This document shows, one piece after another, positions 43,279 through 54,541 of a stretch of DNA of 64,000 bases (the first letter of the stretch is position 1; every line of letters starts with the position of its first letter). The stretch covers positions 4,092,001 to 4,156,000 of the forward strand of contig OX359194.1 in NCBI GenBank assembly GCA_947172415.1, written 5' to 3'. Source of the DNA: Chondrosia reniformis (taxonomy: Eukaryota; Porifera; Demospongiae; Chondrillida; Chondrillidae). The position numbers and the translations under genes are program-made. The notes beneath the pieces were generated by a model. The model was given only the letters and a program-made list of their open reading frames with translations. It had not been told where the DNA came from and made no database searches.

Positions 43279-45734
43279 CTAGTAGTGTGTAATTGTTGTA
43301 CGTACTAGTTTTAATTACTAGTTGTATATACTAGTAGCATGTTGCATATACTAGTTGTATATGCTAGTCGTTAGTTGTATGTACTTGTTGTATATGTGTT
43401 TTAGTATGTAGTTTTATGCACTAATTCTATGTGCTATTTGCATGTACTAGATGCATGTATTAGTTGGATGTTCTAATTGTATGTAGTAGTTGAATGAACT
43501 AGTAAAAGTTGCATGTTCTAATTATATGTACTAGTTGTATGTACTTCTTGTATATACTTGTTGTATGAACTAGGTATATGTACTAGTTGTGTGTACTGGC
43601 TGTATATAATAGGTGTATCTACTAGTAACTCTCGGTATTTACTAGTTGAATGTAGTAGTTGTATGTATTAGTACATAGTTGTATGTACTAATTGTATTTC
43701 CCAGTTGTATTTACTAGTTGTGTGAAATTGTTGTATGTACTAGTTATATGTACTAGTTGTGTGTAATAATTTTACGTACCTGTTCTATGTACTAGTAAGT
43801 AGTTGCATGTACTAGTTGTATATACTAGGTGTAAGTACTAGTAACAATCTGTAACTACTAGTTCTATGTACTAGTTCCATGTACTAGTTATATGTACTAG
43901 CAACTATTATACGTAATAGTTGTACGAACTAGTTGTATGTACTAGATGTATGTACTGGTAACAATCTTTATTTTAATATTGTATGTACTTGTTGTATGTA
44001 CTAGTTGTTTGTAATTATATGTACTAGTTGTGTGAAATTGTTATATGAACTAATTATTTGTAGAAGTTGTATGTAGTTATCATATGTACTAGTTATATGT
44101 ATTAGTTGTATGTACTGGTTGTATGCACTAGGTGTATGTACTATTAACAAACTATATTTACTAACTTTATGTACTAGTTGTATGTAGTAGTGGTAAGTAC
44201 TAGTAATTAGTTGCATGTACTGGATATTTGTAATAATTGTATGAACTAGTTGTATGTACTAGTGTATGCGTTAGTAATAATCTGTATTTACTAATTCTGT
44301 GTACTAGTTGTATGTACTAGTTGTATGAACTAGTTCTCTGTATTAGCTTTAAGGACTAGTTGCAGGAAATTGATGTATTTACTAGTTTTATGGACTAATT
44401 GTATGTACTAGCTGTATAAACTAGTTATAGGTCCTAGTTGTATGTACTAGTTGTATGAAATAGCTGTATGTACTAGTTATATGCACTAGTTGTATATAAT
44501 AGTTGTATGTACTAGTTGTATGTACTGGTAACTAGTTGTATGTACTAGCGGCGTGTACTAGTTGTTTGTAGTTATATATACTACTTGTATGTACAAGTTG
44601 TGTGGATTTTTTGTATACTAGTTAAATTTGTAGCTACTAGTTTTATGTAGTAGTTGAATGTACTAATAACTAAATGTGTGTAGTAATTGTATGTACTAGT
44701 TGTATGTACTAATTGTATATACTAGTTGTATGTCCTAGTAAATGGTTACCTGTACTAGTTATATGTACTAGTTGTATGTCATAATTGTATGTTCTAAGTG
44801 TATGTACTTGTAAGTAGTCGCATGTACTAGTTATATGTACTTGTTGTATGTAATAGCTGTATGTACTAGTTATATATATTAGTTGTAGTTACCTTTTGTA
44901 TGTACTAGTTGTATGTACTAGTAACTAGTTGTATGTACTAGTTGTATAAAATAGTTCTATGTCCTAGTTTTATATACGAGCTGTATGTACTATCTGTATG
45001 TACTAGTTATATGTACTTGTTGTATGTAATAGCTGTATGTACTAGTTATATATATTAGTTGTAGTTACCTTTTGTATGTACTAGTTGTATGTACTAGTAA
45101 CTAGTTGTATGTACTAGTTGTATAAAATAGTTCTATGTCCTAGTTTTATGTACGAGCTGTATGTACTATTTGTATGCACTAGTTCTATGTACTAGTTCTA
45201 TGTACTAGTTGTATATATGTTCTAGTAAGTAGTTGTATGTACTAGTTTTATGTACTAAGTGTATATACTAGCTGTATGGACTAGTGGATGTACTAATTGT
45301 ATGTCCTAGTTGTATGTACTAGTAACTATCAGACTATTCTAGTTGTATGTACTAGTTGTTTGAACTAGTTGTATATAGTTATATGTACTACTTGTATGTA
45401 CTAGTTGTGTGTATTTTTCGTTTGTACTAGTAACTAGATGTATTTACTTGTTGTAGTTACTAGTTTTATGTACTAGTTATATGAACTAATTGTATGTACT
45501 AATTGTGTGTAATTGTTGTGTGTATTACTTATATTTACTAGTTGTAGTTACTAGTTTCATATACTAGTTGTATGTACAAGTTGGATGTACTAGTATCTAA
45601 TTGTATGTATTAGTTGTAAGTAGTATATAGTTGTATGTATAAGTTCTATGTACTAATTGTATGTACTAGCTCTATGGATTAGTGTATGTACTAATTGTAT
45701 GTACTAGTTGTATGTACTAGTAACCCTCAGAATA
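43279..45734 (+). repeat. 13-bp satellite array
   Basis: Contains a 176-bp duplication (TTATATGTACTTGTTGTATG at 44,831 and 45,007). From about 45,530 on it belongs to a 2,851-bp-shifted duplication that includes the Helitron-like element. A minus-strand 71-codon frame at 44,001 is satellite. Confidence 0.92.
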
Positions 45735-46501
45735 TCAGGGAGTACGGTAGTACTCCTTATGTAGGGATGACGTGGTTTTTTCGTTTTCCCCATACATCGG
45801 TATAGGAGCAAAATCCCGAAATAGGCCGAAAATCGACAAAACAAGGTTATGTATAACCAAATATACAATATACATACTCTAAATAGACCTTAAAAGCAGG
45901 CGAATATGTTCTGCTGGCGAAATAATAAACTTTAAAAATTCCCATTTTCGTCTTCTTCATATTCTTCTTCTTATTCTCATTCTTCTTCTTCTTTGTCAGC
46001 CATAACTAAAAAACTATATAAGGTTTTGGACTAATGGTTAAACGAAACGATTGCAAATTTTCCGAGCTGTATTCTTTTGCAGAAGCGAGAGCAATAGCGC
46101 TATTATTGAGTATGACAGTTTTCATGGCCCCAGAGTCAAGACCTCAATAAATCTCCATTTTAATGACGTCATATTCAGTCGAAGATTGCGAAATCAAAAT
46201 GGGTTTAAATAAAATCGAATTCCTAGCTTATGCTCCATAAAAAGAACAGAAACTAGAGAAAAATAAGCATTTTCTACAGAAATAGTGAAGATGTAGGGAT
46301 GGCACAAAAAGCACATAAACAAGAAAGGGATGTTACACAGTGAAGCATTAGCTATGCATGAATCCTACAAGCAAGGGTGTAGTATGATTCATGCATATAT
46401 AGCTAATGCTTCACTGTGTAACATCCCTTTCTTGTTTATGTGCTTTTTGTGCCATCCCTACATCTTCAATATTTTTGTAGAAAATTTTTATTTTTCTCTA
46501 A
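45735..46501 (+). mobile_element. Non-autonomous Helitron-like element, copy 1
   Basis: 767 bp. Starts TCAGGGAGTACGG and ends TTTCTCTAA, between an A and a T, without target duplication. Removing it restores CAGAATA|TACTAG, which is exactly the uninterrupted satellite at 40,526 and about 47,911. The 5'-TC, 3'-CTRR (CTAA) and A/T insertion are Helitron signatures. The left end holds a perfect GGAGTAC/GTACTCC palindrome. The right third is one huge hairpin. No Rep-helicase gene, so it would depend on an autonomous partner. Confidence 0.65.
46254..46500 (+). other. Long hairpin (arms 111 and 115 nt) at the 3' end of the Helitron-like element
   Basis: Arms 46,254-46,364 and 46,386-46,500 are almost fully complementary, with a 21-nt loop that itself can pair CTACA/TGTAG. 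Landmarks: AAGCACATAAACAAGAAAGG and CCTTTCTTGTTTATGTGCTT. The arms contain a 91-codon frame at 46,330 that is a by-product of the palindrome. Transcription would give long double-stranded RNA. Confidence 0.85.
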
Positions 46502-48585
46502 TACTAGTTGTATGTACTAGTTGTGTGTATTTTTCGTATGTACTAGTAACTAGATGTATTTACTTGTTGTTGTTACTAGTTTTATGTACTATTTATATGA
46601 ACTAATTGTATGCACTAATTGTGTGTAATTGTTGTATGTATTACTTATATTTACTAGTTGTAGTTACTAGTTGTATGTACTAGTTGTATGTAGCAGTAAC
46701 TAGTTCTATGTAGTAGTTTTTTATACTAGATGTATGTACTAGTTGTAAGTAGTTATAGGTACTACTGGTATGTTATATTTGTGCATAATCTTATATATTA
46801 GTTATATTTGGTAGTTGTAGTTACTTGATTAATGTACTAGTTGTATGTTCAGGTTGTATGTAATAATTGTATGTACCAGATGTATATACTAGGTGTAAGA
46901 ACTAGGAACAATCTGTATTTACTAGTTGTAGGGACTAGTTGTATATACTTGTTGTATGTAGTAGTTGTATGTCCTAATTGTAGGTACTAGTTGTAAGTAC
47001 TAGTAGGTAGTTGCATGTACTGGTTATATGTAACAGTTGTATGAACTAGTTGTATGTACCAGGTGTATGTACTAGTAACAATCTGTATTTACTAATTGTA
47101 TGTACTAGTTGTATGTACTAGTTGTATGTAATAATATGTACTACTTTTATGTGCTAGTTGTGAAAAGTGGTTGTATGTATTAGTTATATGTACTAGTTGT
47201 ATGTACTAGTTGTATGTACTAGTTGTATGTATTAGTTGTATATATGTACGAGTAACTAGTTGTATGTACTAGTTGTATGAACTAGTTCTCTCTATTAGCT
47301 TTAAGTACTAGTTGCAGGAAATTGATGTATTTAATAGTTTTAAGTACTAGTTGTATGTACTAGCTGTATATACTAGTTATAGGTCCTAGTTGTATGTACT
47401 AGTTGTATGAAATAACTGTATGTACTAGTTATATGCAATAGTTGTATATAATAGTTGTATGTACTAGTTGTATGTACTGGTAACTAGTTGTATGTACTAG
47501 CTGAGTGTACTAGTTGTATGTAGTTATATATACTACTTGTATGTACAAGTTGTGTGGATTTTTTGTATACTAGTTAAATTTGTAGCTACTAGTTTTATGT
47601 AGAAGTTGAATGTACTAATAACTAAATGTGTGTAGTAATTGTATGTACTAGTTGTTTGTACTTGTAAGTAGTTGCATGTACTAGTTAGATGTACTTGTTG
47701 TATGTAATAGCTGTATGTACTAGTTATATACATTAGTTGTATATACTTTTTGTATGTACTAGTTGTATGTACTAGTTGTATAAAATAGTTCTATGTCCTA
47801 GTTTTATATACGAGCTGTATGTACTATTTGTATGTACAAGTTCTATGTACTAGTTGTAGGGACTAGTGTATGTACTAATTGTATATACTAGTTGTATGTA
47901 CTAGTAACTATCAGAATATACTAGTTGTATGCAGTTATATGTACTACTTGTATGTTCTAGTTGTGTGTATTTTTCGTATGTACTAGTAACTAGATGTATG
48001 TACTTGTTGTAAATGTGTTCTAGTAAGTAGTGGATGCAATAGTTATATGTACTAGTTGTATGAACTAGATATATGTACTAGTTGAATGTACAAATTTTAT
48101 GTACTAGTAGTATATACTAGTAGTTAGTTGTATTTACTAGTTGTATGTACTAGTTGTATGTATTAGCTGTATGTACTAGGTGTATGAAGGAGTGGCAATC
48201 TGTATTTATATACCAGTTTTAAGTACTAGCTGTATTTTAATTTTTTTATGTATTATATGGACTAGTTTTATGTACTAATTGTTTTTAGTAGTTTTATGTA
48301 TTCGCTGTTTGAACTAGTTGAATGTAGTTATATGTACTACTTGTATGTACAAGTTGTGTGCAATGTTTTTATGTACTAGTTATATTTACTAGTTGTAGTT
48401 ACTAGTTTCATATACTAGTTGTATGTACAAGTTGGATGTACTAGTATCTAATTGTATGTATTAGTTGTGAGTAGTATATAGTTGCATGTATAAGTTCTAT
48501 GTACTAATTGTATGTACTAGCTCTATGGATTAGTGTATGTACTAATTGTATGTACTAGTTGTATGTACTAGTAACCCTCAGAATA
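46502..48585 (+). repeat. 13-bp satellite array
   Basis: Plus-oriented units parallel to those at 43.3-45.7 kb (for example GAACTAGTTCTCTCTATTAG at about 47,279 against about 44,327). An empty Helitron-like target site lies at about 47,906-47,918. Confidence 0.92.
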
Positions 48586-49352
48586 TCAGGGAGTACGGTA
48601 GTACTCCCTATGTAGGGATGACGTGGTTTTTTCATTTTCCCCATACATCGGTATAGGAGCAAAATCCCGAAATAGGCCGAAAATCGACAAAACAAGGTTA
48701 TGTATAACCAAATATACAATATACATACTCTAAATAGACCTTAAAAGCAGGCGAATAAGTTCCGCTGGCGAAATAATAAACTTTAAAAATTCCCATTTTC
48801 GTCTTCTTCATATTCTTCTTCTTATTCTCATTCTTCTTCTTCTTTGTCAGCCATAACTAAAAAACTATATAAGGTTTTGGACTAATGGTTAAACGAAACG
48901 ATTGCAAATTTTCCGAGCTGTATTCTTTTGCAGAAGTGAGAGCGATAGCGCTATTATTGAGTATGACAGTTTTCATGGCCCCAGAGTCAAGACCTCAATA
49001 AATCTCGATTTTAATGACGTCATATTCAGTCGAAGATTGCGAAATCAAAATGGGTTTAAATACAATCGAATTCCTAGCTTATGCTCCATAAAAAGAACAG
49101 AAACTAGAGAAAAATAAACATTTTCTACAGAAATAGTGAAGATATAGGGATGGCACAAAAAGCACATAAACAAGAAAGGGATGTTACACAGTGAAGCATT
49201 AGCTATGCATGAATCCTACAAGCAAGGGTGTTCTATGATTCATGCATATATAGCTAATGCTTCACTGTGTAACATCCCTTTCTTGTTTATGTGCTTTTTG
49301 TGCCATCCCTACATCTTCACTATTTTTGTAGAAAATTCTTATTTTTCTCTAA
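48586..49352 (+). mobile_element. Non-autonomous Helitron-like element, copy 2
   Basis: The same 767 bp as copy 1, shifted by exactly 2,851 bp with no length difference and a handful of substitutions. The flanking satellite is also duplicated (at least 45,530-46,575 against 48,381-49,426), so this is a segmental duplicate and not a second transposition. The 3' hairpin is kept (49,105-49,351), with a slightly changed loop. A 71-codon frame at 48,902 is not conserved in copy 1 and is not considered a gene. Confidence 0.65.
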
Positions 49353-50264
49353 TACTAGTTGTATGTACTAGTTGTGTGTATTTTTCGTATGTACTAGTAA
49401 CTAGATGTATTTACTTGTTGTAGTTACCAGGTACTACTGGTATGTTATAGTTGTGCATAATTTTATATACTAGTTATATTTGGTAGTTTTAGTTACTAGA
49501 TTAATGTACTAGTTGTATGTTCAGGTTGTATGTAATTATTGTATGTACCAGATTTATATACTTGGTGTAAGAACTAGGAACAATCTGTATTTACTAGTTG
49601 TAGGGACTAGTTGTATATACTTGTTGTATGTGGTAGTTGTATGTCCTAATTGTTGTATAACCAGTACATATAACCAGTACATGCAACTACTAGTAAGTAG
49701 TTGCATGTACTGGTTATATGTAACAGTTGTATGAACTAGTTGTATGTACCAGGGGTATGTATTAGTAACAATCTGTATTTACTAATTGTATGTACTAGTT
49801 GTATGTACTAGTTGTATGTAATAATATGTACTAGTTTTATGTGCTAGTTGTGTGAAATTGTTGTATGTATTAGTTATATGTACTAGAGTTATGCACTAGT
49901 ACCTAGATGTATGTACTAGTTGTATGTACTAGTACCATGTATATATTAGTTTTATGTGCTAGTTGTGTAAAATTGATGTATATACTAGTTATATGTACTC
50001 ATTGTATGTGCTAGCTATATGTACTAGTTATATGTACTAGTTGTATGCACTACTTGTATGTACTGGTAACTAGTTATATTCACTAGTTGAATTTACTAGT
50101 TGTGTGAAATTGTTGAATGTACTAGTTATATGTACTAGTTGTATGTACTATTTATATGGACTAACTGTAAGTATATACTAGCTGTATGTACTAGTTATAT
50201 GATCTAGTTGTATATACTAGTTGTATGTACTAGTTGTATGTACTATTTGTATGTGCTAGTTGTA
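49353..50264 (+). repeat. 13-bp satellite array with a local inverted segment
   Basis: Plus-oriented units, except for about 30 bp in reverse orientation at 49,656-49,691, which form a hairpin with the following bases (arms 49,666-49,691 and 49,696-49,721). Confidence 0.92.
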
Positions 50265-50444
50265 TGTTCTAGTAGTCTCTAATTGGGACGCCGCAAGGGC
50301 CCCTATATTGTTTTCAGAAATTATGTTAACGTATGGCTTCCTGTTTGTAGTTTTGTAAATACATACATTTTTATATCTGTTAAACAATGCCGGATGCTCG
50401 GGTAGCTTTCGTTTTCTAGCTTTCTCTTCCTTTGGGTAGAACAT
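50256..50444 (-). CDS. Small ORF of unknown function, copy 1
   Basis: 62 codons: MFYPKEEKARKRKLPEHPAL, FNRYKNVCIYKTTNRKPYVN, then IISENNIGALAASQLETT, with the last four residues read from satellite. The start is basic and could carry a nuclear localisation signal (KARKRK). Compared with the 58,211 copy there are four amino-acid changes and about one silent change, which gives no sign of selection. The end at the satellite suggests a truncated or first exon. No known family recognised. A true gene product is doubtful. Confidence 0.35.
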   Translation of the reverse strand: MFYPKEEKARKRKLPEHPALFNRYKNVCIYKTTNRKPYVNIISENNIGALAASQLETTRTYN

Positions 50445-50640
50445 TGAACAAACAAAATGGACTTAAAAACCATCCTAACTAAAACAATGTAACATAAAGC
50501 TTGTGCAAAAATTGACGCCCAACAAGAGTCGATCTGAAATCAATTTACCGGATATCCATGAGAACCAGTCAAGTATTTTAAGTTTACTCAGGGTCGCCTA
50601 GGGCCCCACGAGTTTCTTAAACTCGAACTCCTTGATTTTG
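50265..50640 (-). mobile_element. Small-ORF (MFYPKEEK) element, copy 1
   Basis: About 376-bp non-satellite block. On its own strand the order is: hairpin (CAAGGAGTTCGAGTTTAAG arm, about 50,571-50,635), leader of about 125 bp, then a 62-codon ORF that runs into satellite. Copies: 58,018-58,385 (inverted) and a truncated one at 25,628. Ends are not defined by TIRs, and the type of element is unknown. Confidence 0.7.
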
Positions 50641-52600
50641 TATCTACTAATTTTAATTACCATTTGTAGTTACTAGTTGTATGTATTAGTTGTATGTAGT
50701 AGTAACTAGTTGTATGTACTACTTTTATGTACTCTTTGAATGTACTAGTTGTATGTACTAGTTCTATGGACTAGTATAATGTACTAATTGTACGAACTTG
50801 TTGTATAGGTGTTCTAGTTTGTAGTTTTTTGCATTAGTTATATGAACTAGTTGTATGTACTAGATGTATGTACTAGTTGTATGTACTAATTGTATGTAGT
50901 AGCGGTATCTACTAGTAATTAGTTGCATGTACTAGTTATATGGACTAGTTGTATGAACTAGTTGTATGTACTAGGTGTATGTACAAGTTGTATTTACTAG
51001 TTGTATGAACTAGTTGTTTTTACTAGCTGTATGTAGTAGTTATATTTACTAGTTGTAGTTACTAATTGTATGTACTAGTTGTATGTACTAATAAGTAGTT
51101 GCATGTACTAGTTATATGTAATAGTTGTATGAACTAGTTGTATGAACTAGTTGTATATACTAGGTGTATGTACTAGTTGTATTTACTAGTTGTTTTTACT
51201 AGCTGTATGTAGTAGTTATATTTACTAGTTGTAGTTACAAATTGTATGTACTAGTTGTATGTACTAGTAACTAGATAATTGCACAAGTTGTATGTAGTAG
51301 TTGTATGTACTAATGGTATATAATAGTTGTAAGTACTAGTACGTAGTTGCATGTACTTGTTATATGTAATATAATGTTGTTATATGTAGGTACTAGTAAC
51401 AATCTGTATTTACTAATTGTATATACCAGTTGAATGTACTAGTTTTAAGTAATAAAATGTACTAGTTGTATGTACTAGTTGTGTGAAATTGTTGTATGTA
51501 CTAGTTATATGTACTGGTTGTGTGAAATTGTTGTATGTACTAGTTTTTTGAACTAGTTGTATGTAATTATATGTACTACTTGTATATACTAGTTGTGTGA
51601 AATTTGTGTATGAACTAGTTATATTTACTAGATGTAGTTACTGGTTGTATGTACTAGTTGTATGTACTAGTTATATATATATATATACAGATTATATGAA
51701 CTAGCACTATGTCATTGTTGTAGTAATAGTTGTAAGTATTATATAGTTGTATGTACTGGTAGTATATACCAAATTTTATGTACCAGTTGTCTCTACATGT
51801 TGTATTTACTAATTGTATGTACTAGTTGTATGTACTATTTGTATGTACTAGTAAATATATGTATGTACTAGTTGTAGGTATTAGTTGTAGGTACTAGTTG
51901 TATGTACTAGTAACTAGTTTTATGTACTAGTTATGTGTACTACTTTTATGTGCTAGTTAAATGTACTTAGTTGTATGTACTAGTTGTATGAACTTGTAAC
52001 CATATGGATGTACTAGTTGTAGGTACTACTTGTATGTACTGGTTGTGTGTAATTGCTGAATGTACTAGTTATATTTACTAGTTTAGTTACTAGTTGTATG
52101 TACTAGTTGTATGTACTAGTAACTATTTGTATACACTAGTTGTTTTTACTAGTTGTGTATTCTACTTCTATGTACAAGTTGTATGTCACTAGTTTTATGT
52201 ACAAGTTGTATATACTAGTTATATGTACTAATTCTGTGAAATAGTTATGTAACAGTTGTAGGTACTAGTTGTAAGTACCAGATACTAGTTGTATGTACTA
52301 GTTGTATGTACTAATTTCATGTACTAGTTTCTAGTTGTAAGTACTAGTTGTATACACTAGTTATATGATCTAGTTATATGAGTATGTAATGGTTATATGT
52401 ACCAGTTGTGTGTAACATTTGGATGTAATAGTTGCATGTACTTTAGTTGTATGTACTATTGTAAGTACTCGTTATTAGTTGTATGGTCTAGTTGTATGTA
52501 CTAGGACTAGTTATATTTACTAGTTGGAGGTTCTAGTTGTATGTACTCAATTGTAAGTAGTAGTTGCATGTTCTAAATGTATATACTAATTGTATGTACT
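50641..52600 (+). repeat. 13-bp satellite array, up to the orientation switch
   Basis: Plus-oriented units. The stretch next to the small-ORF element (50,641-50,900) mirrors 57,780-58,017. It ends at a 22-bp perfect palindrome centred at 52,600/52,601, where unit orientation reverses. Confidence 0.92.
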
Positions 52601-52611
52601 AGTACATACAA
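52590..52611. repeat. Perfect 22-bp palindrome at the satellite orientation switch
   Basis: TTGTATGTACT joined head-on to its own complement AGTACATACAA. To the left all units read TGTACTAGTTGTA, to the right ACTAGTACATACA. The palindrome is simply two units meeting in opposite directions. Confidence 0.9.
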
Positions 52612-53411
52612 CTAGTTCATACAATTATTAAAAATAACCAGTACATGCAACTAATTACTAGTACTTACCACTACTACATACAACTAGCATATAAAGTTAG
52701 TAAATATAGTTTATTAATAGTACATACACCTAGTACATACAACTATTACATACAACTAATACGATAACTACATACAACTACTATATATAACTAGTACATA
52801 GAACAATTACACACAACTAGTATATACATAAAACTATTTACATAAAACTACATACAACTAGTATATGCAACTAGTTACTAGTACATCCAACTAGTACATC
52901 AAACTAGTACATACAACTAGTAGATATAACTAGTTACTAGTACATACAACTAGTAAATACAAATAGTCCATACATCAATTTCACAAAACTAGTACATAAA
53001 ATTAATACATAGAACTATATAGCTCATACAATTAGTACATACAACTAGTTACTAGTATAATCCAACTAGTACATACAGCTAGTACATCCAACTAGTACAC
53101 ATAACTAGAACATACAGCTAGTACATCCAACTAGTACATATAATTAGTACATACAGCTAGTACTTACAACCAGTTCGTACAACTATTACGTATAATAGTT
53201 GCTAGTACATATAACTAGTACATACAACTAATACATACAACTAGTACATACAAGTAGTACATATAACTACATACAACTTGTTCAAACAACTAGTACATGC
53301 AACTAGCTACTAGTATATACAACTAGTACATGCAACAAGCTACTAGTATATACAACTAGTATATAAAACTAGTATGTACAACAATTAAATGCTACTAGTA
53401 CATCAATCTAG
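52612..53411 (-). repeat. 13-bp satellite array, ACTAGTACATACA orientation
   Basis: Directly repeated, with the MITE that follows, at 62,692-63,671 (shift 10,091 to 10,260 bp). Confidence 0.92.
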
Positions 53412-53413
53412 TA

Positions 53414-53706
53414 CAGTGTAACCCGATAATCCGCCCCCGCTTAATACGCACAACCCCCCAATCTGCCTGAGTTCGTATTAAACGAATTCATTTACAAACT
53501 AGAAGTATTTATATAATTCACCAAACGCCAAATCCACCATCCCCATTATTTTCTCGCCTCAATTATACATTTATAGGTGTTTTCCACCTTTGTTATCCGC
53601 CGCTTTCATCAACATATTAATCGTACCAAATAAATCTTAGAGATTGCCTCTAAGCGTTCCAAAACTGACTTGAAAATTGCCCGATATGTTACTGTAAGAG
53701 GAAGAA
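53414..53706. mobile_element. pogo/Tigger-like MITE, truncated copy
   Basis: Starts CAGTGTAACCCGATAATCCG after TA and follows the reverse complement of the 42,837-43,276 MITE to about two thirds of its length, then stops at GTAAGAGGAAGAA and satellite resumes. The other TIR is missing. Confidence 0.85.
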
Positions 53707-53763
53707 CATACATCCAGTTACAAGTACATACAACCAGAACATACAACTAGTTACTAGTACATA

Positions 53764-53995
53764 CCAAAAATTCACAGAAGATCAAGATAAAGAAAAAGAC
53801 AAAGACTCCCAGGATCACTGATGAAGGGTGTAATTCACAGAAACGGCTGTCTGACCCAGTGGAGAAGAAGATGAAAGAAGGGAAAAGAAGGAAGAAAAGA
53901 CTACTGTATCTTCATCTAAAGCTCTCTTTAGGTTTAGTTCCCCTATAGGCTCTTTTTACAGAATAGGCATATAGCATGTAGGAAAATGGTATCTT
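53764..53995 (+). mobile_element. Penelope-like terminal fragment carrying a hammerhead motif
   Basis: A 232-bp island with a purine-rich stretch (GGAGAAGAAGATGAAAGAAG) around a hammerhead motif. AAACGGCTGTCTGACC is wording I associate with PLE 3' regions. No coding sequence. Family assignment rests on the ribozyme motif and context. Confidence 0.5.
53812..53857 (+). ncRNA. Hammerhead ribozyme motif with short helix III
   Basis: GGATCA (stem I), CTGATGA (exact core), a stem II region with GTG/CAC, GAAAC, GGCT loop, GTC (cleavage triplet), TGACCC (stem I partner, one mismatch). Helix III is the two-base AC/GT with a four-base loop, as in minimal PLE hammerheads. Stem II is weakened (unpaired AGG, A next to GAAA), so activity is uncertain. 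Confidence 0.6.
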
Positions 53996-54396
53996 AGATT
54001 TTTCATACAATTAGTACAGACAACTTGTACATATAACTAGTACATAGCACAATTACACACAACTAGTACATACAACTAGTATATACAACTAGTCCATACT
54101 ACTAGTACATACAACAAGTACATACAAGTAGTACATACAACTAGTTACTACTACATTCAACTAGTACATAGAACTAGTTACTACAACTATATAGTAAATA
54201 TAAGTAATACATACAACAATTACACACAATTAGTACATAAAACTAGTAACTACAACAAGTAAATATAACTAGTACATACAAAAATTACACACAACTGGTA
54301 CATACAAGTAATACATGTAACTACATACAACTAGTTCAAACTATTAGTAATACGTATAACTACATACAACTAGTTCAAACTGGTACATACATGTTG
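53996..54396 (-). repeat. 13-bp satellite array
   Basis: Matches about 56,484-56,880 in direct orientation (shift 2,488 bp; ACAGACAACTTGTACATATA at 54,016 and 56,504). Confidence 0.92.
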
Positions 54397-54541
54397 TTTT
54401 TTAAAGACACTGTCAAAATCCATCACGTATTAATAATCTCTTGTAGATGAGCAATTAGGCATTTTTTAATTCTTCTTTTGAATGTATAGCATCACTTCAC
54501 TATTTTAACTCATTTGTTGTACACTAGTTATTTATTTATTA
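54397..54541. other. 145-bp unique insert, copy 1
   Basis: TTTTTTAAAGACACTGTCAA ... TTATTTATTTATTA, found again at 60,742-60,886 with essentially no change. No ORF, no inverted ends. It is absent from the 2,488-bp-shifted partner near 56,860. Nature unknown: possibly a short MITE, SINE or captured sequence. Confidence 0.6.

Noticed and set aside
46330-46605. 91-codon frame starting MLHSEALAMHESYKQ (and the 80-codon version at 49,181)
   Set aside because: It lies in the arms and loop of the long palindrome and runs into satellite. No sign of coding beyond duplication.
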